The position numbers were made by a program, and so were the translations under genes. DNA of 64,000 bases. Source: COE1 sp949066965 (lineage in GTDB: Bacteria > Bacillota > Clostridia > Lachnospirales > Lachnospiraceae). The DNA lies in NCBI GenBank assembly GCA_949066965.1, contig CARTDA010000018.1:1-64000 (forward strand), in the 5' to 3' direction. How positions within the stretch are numbered: the first letter of the stretch is position 1; the number at the start of each line of letters is the position of its first letter. Positions 58,999-64,000 of this stretch are shown here, one piece after another. A model generated the notes under the pieces. That model was not told the origin of the DNA and did not search any database. It saw only the letters and a list, made by a program, of their open reading frames with translations.

Positions 58999-60657
58999 TT
59001 ACAATAAGTCCAGCTTAATTGGTTTATATGTTCCTGCAATTGTTTCCGCAATCAGAATCCCATCCATCGCCGCTGAAGTGATTCCTCCTGCATATCCTGC
59101 ACCTTCGCCGCATGGATACAGACCTTTTACTGCCGGGCACTGCAAATTTTCATCCCTGTGAATCCGCACCGGAGATGATGTCCGGCTCTCTATTCCGGAA
59201 AGAATTGCCTGGTTCCCTGCAAATCCGGGTATTGTCCTGTCAAACTGTTCCATCCCTTCCATAAATGCTTTTTCACATTCCTCCGGTAGCAGTCCCCTGA
59301 TATTTGTCATCGTGTACGCTCCCTTGATACACGGCTCGTCATGCTCCGTGGTATCGCGTCCAGCAGACGAGACATTTTTCCGGAAGTCGCTGTAATATTG
59401 TGCAGGCACTTTACCGTGCCCAAGCGCAAATGCCTTTCTCTCAAGCTGTCTTTGGAACGCCACGCCCGCCAGCGGTCCGTCCGCTCCATAATCCTCCGGA
59501 AATACCTGCACAATAATCGCACTGTTTGCCTTACCGCTCCCCCTGTCGGAATAGCTCATGCCATTTACAGCAAGGCAGTCGGGTTCACTCGATGCATTCA
59601 CCACATATCCGCCCGGGCACATGCAGAATGAATAAACCCCGCGCCCCACAGCTGTCTGTGCCGTGAGCTTATATGGCGCTGCCGGAAGTGCATTTGCGTG
59701 TTCCCTGCCATACATACATTCATTGATAAGCCTTTGCGGATGCTCCACCCGCATTCCAACGGCAAATGCCTTCGCCTCCATTGGTATATGAATTGAGTCA
59801 AGATAGGCAAACGTATCTCTGGCGCTGTGTCCAATCGCCAGTACCGCCTGTGTTGTCTTTATGTACTCCCTGTCATTCACAATCACCGCGTTTAACACAC
59901 CGTTGTCCGTCCCTAATCCTGTAACCTTTGCCCCGAACCTGACTGTTCCGCCGTGATCAATGATATATTTGCGCATCCCTGACACGACATTTTTCAGGAT
60001 ATCCGTACCAATATGCGGCTTGTTTTCGTATAAAATCTGCTCCGGCGCGCCAAATTCCACAAAAATCCGCAGCACCTCTTTGTTTCTGCCATTTCGGTCT
60101 TTTACGAGCGTATTTAATTTTCCATCCGAAAAGGTTCCCGCACCACCCTCACCAAACTGAACATTCGATTCGGGATTCAGGATACCCCCATTCCAGAATG
60201 CCTCCACATCCCTTGTCCTTGTATCCACATCATATCCCCGCTCCAGCAGTATTGGCTGATACCCATGCTTTGCGAGCAGATATCCGCAGAATAACCCCGC
60301 AGGTCCCATACCAATAATAACAGGAGGCGCTTCCAGCACTTTTTCTCCTGACACGGCAAATGTGTAAGGTTTCTTCTCATAGCGGGAAATATTCTGGCTC
60401 TTGCAGCGCTTTATGACTTTTTCTTCCGCGTCCTTATTTTTGAGGCTGACGCCAAGCGTATAGACATGAAAAAGCTGTGGCTTTTTACGCGCGTCAATCG
60501 AATGTTTCAGAATGCAGATATCCGCAAGCTCCGATGCATTGACACCCAGTAAGCCTGCCGCCTTTTTGCGCAGCATTTCCCTGCTGTCGTTCCCCGCTCC
60601 CTGTTCCAAACCTTTTTCGAAACGTATTTGCATTTTCAGCTGATTTATTGTTATCAT
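58999..60657 (-). CDS. FAD-dependent dehydrogenase of the COG2509 family
   Basis: 552 residues from ATG 60657, overlapping the upstream gene stop (ATGA). An N-terminal ferredoxin-like part is followed by the dinucleotide-binding site PPVIIGMGPAGLFCGYLLAKHG, QFGEGGAGTFSDGKLNT, GHSARDTFAYLDS and the C-terminal GLYPCGEGAGYAGGITSAAM. The family is common in Clostridia but its substrate is unknown. Confidence 0.88.
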   Translation of the reverse strand: MITINQLKMQIRFEKGLEQGAGNDSREMLRKKAAGLLGVNASELADICILKHSIDARKKPQLFHVYTLGVSLKNKDAEEKVIKRCKSQNISRYEKKPYTFAVSGEKVLEAPPVIIGMGPAGLFCGYLLAKHGYQPILLERGYDVDTRTRDVEAFWNGGILNPESNVQFGEGGAGTFSDGKLNTLVKDRNGRNKEVLRIFVEFGAPEQILYENKPHIGTDILKNVVSGMRKYIIDHGGTVRFGAKVTGLGTDNGVLNAVIVNDREYIKTTQAVLAIGHSARDTFAYLDSIHIPMEAKAFAVGMRVEHPQRLINECMYGREHANALPAAPYKLTAQTAVGRGVYSFCMCPGGYVVNASSEPDCLAVNGMSYSDRGSGKANSAIIVQVFPEDYGADGPLAGVAFQRQLERKAFALGHGKVPAQYYSDFRKNVSSAGRDTTEHDEPCIKGAYTMTNIRGLLPEECEKAFMEGMEQFDRTIPGFAGNQAILSGIESRTSSPVRIHRDENLQCPAVKGLYPCGEGAGYAGGITSAAMDGILIAETIAGTYKPIKLDLL

Positions 60658-61970
60658 TTCCAATCCTCTTTTTCAATCGCCCTGCCTGCCGCAGCAGCTC
60701 CGGCAATCGCACCTGTCGCCCATGCCCACTGAAGGTTATAGCCACCGCATACGCCGTCACAATCGAGCAGTTCTCCGACAAGATACACATTCCTGCATTT
60801 CCGGGACGCAAAATTGTCATCTGTCTCTCCAAGCGGTACGCCGCCGCAGCAAACCTGTGCATTTTCAAAAGCATTTGGCGCCGTGACGGTTACCCTGAAA
60901 TCCCCAAGCATTTTCAGGCATTCACGGACTTTGCCTTCCCCTGCCTGACCTACCGGCATACCGGCAGAAATTCCATTTCTTCTGCAGATAAGCGCCGCCA
61001 CCTTTTTATGTACCAGACCAGACAGGAACTCCTCGACTGTCTTATCCTGAAAATGTATTGTATACACATCTGCCAGATTGTCTATATAAGGAATAAAGTT
61101 TATCCCGACTTCACAGCCCCTGCCTTCAAAAAGCGCCCTTGATGCCAGTCTGCTGAACTGAAAAACCGGGATTCCCGATATCCCATAGTCTGTCAGCTGT
61201 AGCTCTCCCTCCTCACCAGCCGCAGGATTCCCATCAATGTAAAGCATAAGCCTGCTCTGCGCCCTCACGCCTGAAACTGCCTTAAAATAATCACCCTGGC
61301 ATTTCAGCTGAACCAGCGCAGGAAGCGGCTCAATAATGCAATGTCCCAGCTTTTTTGCAAGTCTGTACCCGGAACCGTCTGAACCCGAAACCGGTGCTGC
61401 CTTTCCGCCTGTGGCAAGAATAAGCCGGTCATATCGCAACGCCTCTTTCTTCCTGGAAATGACTGCATTCTTTTTATTTTTTCCGCCAGCCTTATTCTGC
61501 TCCTGCTCTTGACGGATATATTGTATGACAGAAACAACTCCGTCTGTCTTACCTGACACAACGGATGTCACCTCACAGTCCGTCCGTATCGTCACACCAA
61601 GTCTGGCACACGCACTCCGCAGAACATCCAGCACAATGGATGCCTGTTCTGAAACCGGATATACGCCCCCATCCCTTTTCTCTTTTGTATATAATCCAAT
61701 CCGTTTAAAAAAGTCTCTTGTTTTCCGTGCATCAAACCTGGCAAGCGTGTCATAAATTTTATTCAGGGAAGCTTCGTCGCTGCTGTAATATTTACCGTGC
61801 ACATCCCCCATATTGGTAAGATTACACTTTCCGTTTCCCGTCATCAGTATTTTCTTTCCCACCCTGTCCTGGTGTTCAAGGACATTGACGTCTGCCCCGT
61901 TTTCTGCCGCAAAAATCGCTGCGGCAAGGCCGCTTGCCCCGCCTCCCACGACTACAACCTTGTTTTCCAT
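60654..61970 (-). CDS. BaiN/YhiN-type NAD(P)/FAD-dependent oxidoreductase
   Basis: 438 residues from ATG 61970. The FAD-binding start VVVVGGGASGLAAAIFAAEN, the family block KKILMTGNGKCNLTN and the end VYLVGELLDCDGVCGGYNLQ define the HI0933/BaiN family. Some members reduce bile-acid intermediates or act on aminoacetone; the substrate here is unknown. It overlaps the COG2509 gene, so the two flavoproteins are co-translated. Confidence 0.9.
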   Translation of the reverse strand: MENKVVVVGGGASGLAAAIFAAENGADVNVLEHQDRVGKKILMTGNGKCNLTNMGDVHGKYYSSDEASLNKIYDTLARFDARKTRDFFKRIGLYTKEKRDGGVYPVSEQASIVLDVLRSACARLGVTIRTDCEVTSVVSGKTDGVVSVIQYIRQEQEQNKAGGKNKKNAVISRKKEALRYDRLILATGGKAAPVSGSDGSGYRLAKKLGHCIIEPLPALVQLKCQGDYFKAVSGVRAQSRLMLYIDGNPAAGEEGELQLTDYGISGIPVFQFSRLASRALFEGRGCEVGINFIPYIDNLADVYTIHFQDKTVEEFLSGLVHKKVAALICRRNGISAGMPVGQAGEGKVRECLKMLGDFRVTVTAPNAFENAQVCCGGVPLGETDDNFASRKCRNVYLVGELLDCDGVCGGYNLQWAWATGAIAGAAAAGRAIEKEDWK

Positions 61971-62003
61971 CACATCAATATCCTTTCGTATCAATGCAGC
62001 GCC

Positions 62004-62660
62004 TTAGCTGCTATATGATTCCAGAAAATGGTATACCTGTAATTCGGTATCCATATATTTGCCTTCCTGTATTTGCTGCCGCACATCTGGCGGCAGGCTT
62101 TCCGGTTTTAATCCTGTCTTAAAATAGAGTGTCGTCTTGTCGTATTCATATACGCGGATTTCCCCATCGACCTCCATAATGTAAAAACCAGACAGTTCCC
62201 TTGTAGTATCATATATCCGAAGTACCTTTATCTTATCCGCTGAGAAAAGCTCCAAATGCTGCGACTTGAACCCTTTCTCCTTTTCCTCAAGCGTAGGTAC
62301 CAGACTGTCCTCCGCAAGAATGCGCTCAAGCTCCTCACGGTTCAAGCCAATATATTTTGCAGGAAGCTTTTCTTCCAACATGGATACCGAGCCATCCTTT
62401 TTGTCAATGTCCTCGTAGATGCAGACTGTATCACATGTTGTGGTAACATTCATTTTCTGGACTTCAAAACTATCTTCCGCCGACCTCCTGTTTCCCTTTT
62501 CATCACCGGAATCCGGATTGTCAAAGGTGTCATTCTGTGTGATGTCCTCCCCTTCGTTCGGAAACCCATCCATCGTATGGCGTTTCCACATCAGCGTTAT
62601 CACCAGTGCCATAATCAGTATTAATATAAAAAATAAGCCAATCTTATATCTCTTCTCCAT
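62004..62660 (-). CDS. Membrane-anchored protein with BofC C-terminal-like domain
   Basis: 218 residues from ATG 62660 (GGAGG upstream). One N-terminal transmembrane helix (about 7-26) and an acidic linker precede a domain with EEKLPAKYIGLNREELERIL, YIMEVDGEIRVYEYD and DVRQQIQEGKYMDTELQVYH, which I recall from BofC C-terminal-domain proteins of Lachnospiraceae. BofC of Bacillus regulates sigma-K processing; that role here is only suggested. Confidence 0.6.
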   Translation of the reverse strand: MEKRYKIGLFFILILIMALVITLMWKRHTMDGFPNEGEDITQNDTFDNPDSGDEKGNRRSAEDSFEVQKMNVTTTCDTVCIYEDIDKKDGSVSMLEEKLPAKYIGLNREELERILAEDSLVPTLEEKEKGFKSQHLELFSADKIKVLRIYDTTRELSGFYIMEVDGEIRVYEYDKTTLYFKTGLKPESLPPDVRQQIQEGKYMDTELQVYHFLESYSS

Positions 62661-62753
62661 CATCAGCCTCCATTCCCCATGACCATTCCGGCATCTTTGA
62701 TATAGTATCAGCTTATTTTCACTTTTTATTCGCCCGAGCTTCTTATTTCTATA

Positions 62754-64000
62754 TTACATTAGTCGAAATCTCCTGGCAACTGCCAATATCGTCCTTCCAC
62801 CTGGCATACTCCTTAAATCCTGTTCCGTGACCCCCTTCAATAAAATCAGTACCACAAAATATACAACTACACCAATGATAATTCCCAGAAATACAGTGAC
62901 CACATTTCCCAGAACCTTTGACAGCAGCATACTGATAAGCCCAATCACAATTCCCATCACAACAGAGGCGATTCCAGGTATGGCAAAGGTGCGCACCATT
63001 TCCTGATTATATTTGAAATATTTACGGATAGACAATGCATTCAGGATACATACGACAACCGCAAACAGCGTATATGCATACACGACCGCATTGATTCCCA
63101 TTCCCAGCTGAAGCGCCGCATACAAAAACACAACATGAATGACAAGCGAGATGGCGGCATTCCGCACCGGAACCTGCATTCTGTTGATACCCTGAAGCAC
63201 ACCGTTTGTCAGCGTCGACATCGTATAGAATATTACAGAAACAGATCCAATTTGGAGCATGTTGACAGCCATATCAACCTCGCCCTTAAACAGCATGGTG
63301 ACAATTGGTCTTGCAAGCACTGCCAGCCCAACCGCACTCGGAATTGCCACAATCATTGTAAAGCGCATTGCCTGTCCGATTTTCTCACGCGCGCGGCCAT
63401 ACTCCTCACGCACCATCAGCTTGGTAAGCATCGGGACAATCGACGAACACATTGCATTTGCAAGTGCAATCGGAACGTTTACCAGCACCTTATATTTTCC
63501 CGAATAAATACCCCAGATATCTGTCTTGACATCTTCCAGTCCCTTTTGTATCATGACACTGCCAAATATATTGGCATCAATCACACCACTGATATTGTAC
63601 ACCGTGGTGCTTAACAAAACAGGAAAAATTGTCATCAGAATCATTCTGAAAATCTGCGGATAACTGTCTGTCTTTCCGCCGGCATCATGCATAAAACGTT
63701 TTTTTGTTCCCGCCCTGTATACCGCAAAGACAAACCAGAGAAACAGCAGGCCAATTACCGCGCCAAGCACTGGACCAATCGATGCCCCCGCCGCGCCGTA
63801 CGCCGGACCAAAATCTTCATTATGGAGTACTGCACCGACTTTTTCTCCATATTGATATAGAAAATACGCACCCGCTATGCTACCTATTAAAACAAAAATC
63901 TGCTCTAATATCTGTGAAATGGCAGTCGGCATCATGGTTCCAAGCCCCTGGAAATATCCCCGGAACACACCCATGACCGAGACGAGAAGCAGTGCCGGTC
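62754..64000 (-). CDS. SpoVB-like polysaccharide/lipid flippase (partial, continues past the window)
   Basis: The visible C-terminal 415 residues hold about eleven membrane helices and the family blocks GVFRGYFQGLGTMMPTAISQ, YGAAGASIGPVLGA, VPIALANAMCSSIVPMLTK and MLQIGSVSVIFYTMSTLTNG of the MOP/MurJ superfamily branch that includes SpoVB. The frame is open to the window edge. SpoVB relatives flip lipid-linked cell-wall precursors for the spore cortex, but vegetative paralogues exist, so the exact role is open. Confidence 0.85.
   Translation of the reverse strand, partial: PALLLVSVMGVFRGYFQGLGTMMPTAISQILEQIFVLIGSIAGAYFLYQYGEKVGAVLHNEDFGPAYGAAGASIGPVLGAVIGLLFLWFVFAVYRAGTKKRFMHDAGGKTDSYPQIFRMILMTIFPVLLSTTVYNISGVIDANIFGSVMIQKGLEDVKTDIWGIYSGKYKVLVNVPIALANAMCSSIVPMLTKLMVREEYGRAREKIGQAMRFTMIVAIPSAVGLAVLARPIVTMLFKGEVDMAVNMLQIGSVSVIFYTMSTLTNGVLQGINRMQVPVRNAAISLVIHVVFLYAALQLGMGINAVVYAYTLFAVVVCILNALSIRKYFKYNQEMVRTFAIPGIASVVMGIVIGLISMLLSKVLGNVVTVFLGIIIGVVVYFVVLILLKGVTEQDLRSMPGGRTILAVARRFRLM

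Noticed and set aside
1..64000. CRISPR arrays, rRNA or tRNA genes, insertion sequences with transposase
   Set aside because: None seen on either strand by reading; no regular repeat-spacer pattern and no transposase frame.

Overview
The window looks like a chromosome segment of a spore-forming Clostridia bacterium, most likely Lachnospiraceae. The basis is strong AGGAGG ribosome-binding sites, a cotJABC spore-coat operon, GerA/SpoVAF- and SpoVB-type genes, and typical clostridial housekeeping genes. It is split by one complete, integrated siphovirus-type prophage of about 38.4 kb (10512-48878).

Left host part (1-10510): a cation/proton antiporter; a minus-strand operon with response regulator, histidine kinase, ABC ATPase and large FtsX-type permease; a sugar-binding-type lipoprotein followed by a frameshifted chemoreceptor; and the 3' part of cotJC.

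Prophage (10512-48878). From the left end, on the minus strand: lysis genes (GH25 endolysin, holin), tail fibre genes with collagen-like repeats, tail spike/Tal, Dit, tape measure, G/GT tail chaperones with a -1 slippery site, major tail protein, connectors, HK97-type capsid, protease, portal, terminases and HNH. Next come a DUF1492-like regulator, small proteins, DNA adenine methylase, ParB/ParA, RNase H-like protein, DnaC-like loader, an initiator gene containing an origin-like iteron/AT-rich block, a multi-zinc-ribbon protein and an HNH protein. From about 38.6 kb the DNA becomes AT-rich and genes run on both strands. This is the lysogeny and accessory region: Arc-like and XRE regulators, a Tad2-like protein, a duplicated repressor/cargo unit, a type I toxin-antitoxin-like locus, HicAB, a DUF3644 protein with a HEPN-type motif, and a large serine integrase next to the right attachment site.

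Right host part (48879-64000): the 5' part of cotJC with cotJB and cotJA, a decayed CPBP protease, a SpoVAF-like germination protein, small hypotheticals, proA, 5-formyl-THF cyclo-ligase, a DUF896 protein, endonuclease IV, cardiolipin synthase, proB, two FAD enzymes, a BofC-like protein and a SpoVB-like flippase running off the edge.

The main observation is that the prophage sits exactly inside cotJC. Joining the two halves at a 3-bp core (GAA on the coding strand) restores a 198-codon CotJC with the conserved metal-binding TEELAH stretch. The phage ends then rebuild a nearly perfect palindromic attP. The arrangement resembles the intervening elements known in sporulation genes (sigK/skin, spsM/SPbeta), so precise excision in the mother cell is a testable possibility. 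The prophage also carries parAB, dispersed 16-bp palindromes, a likely replication origin and a convergent-RNA toxin locus, which together look plasmid-like.
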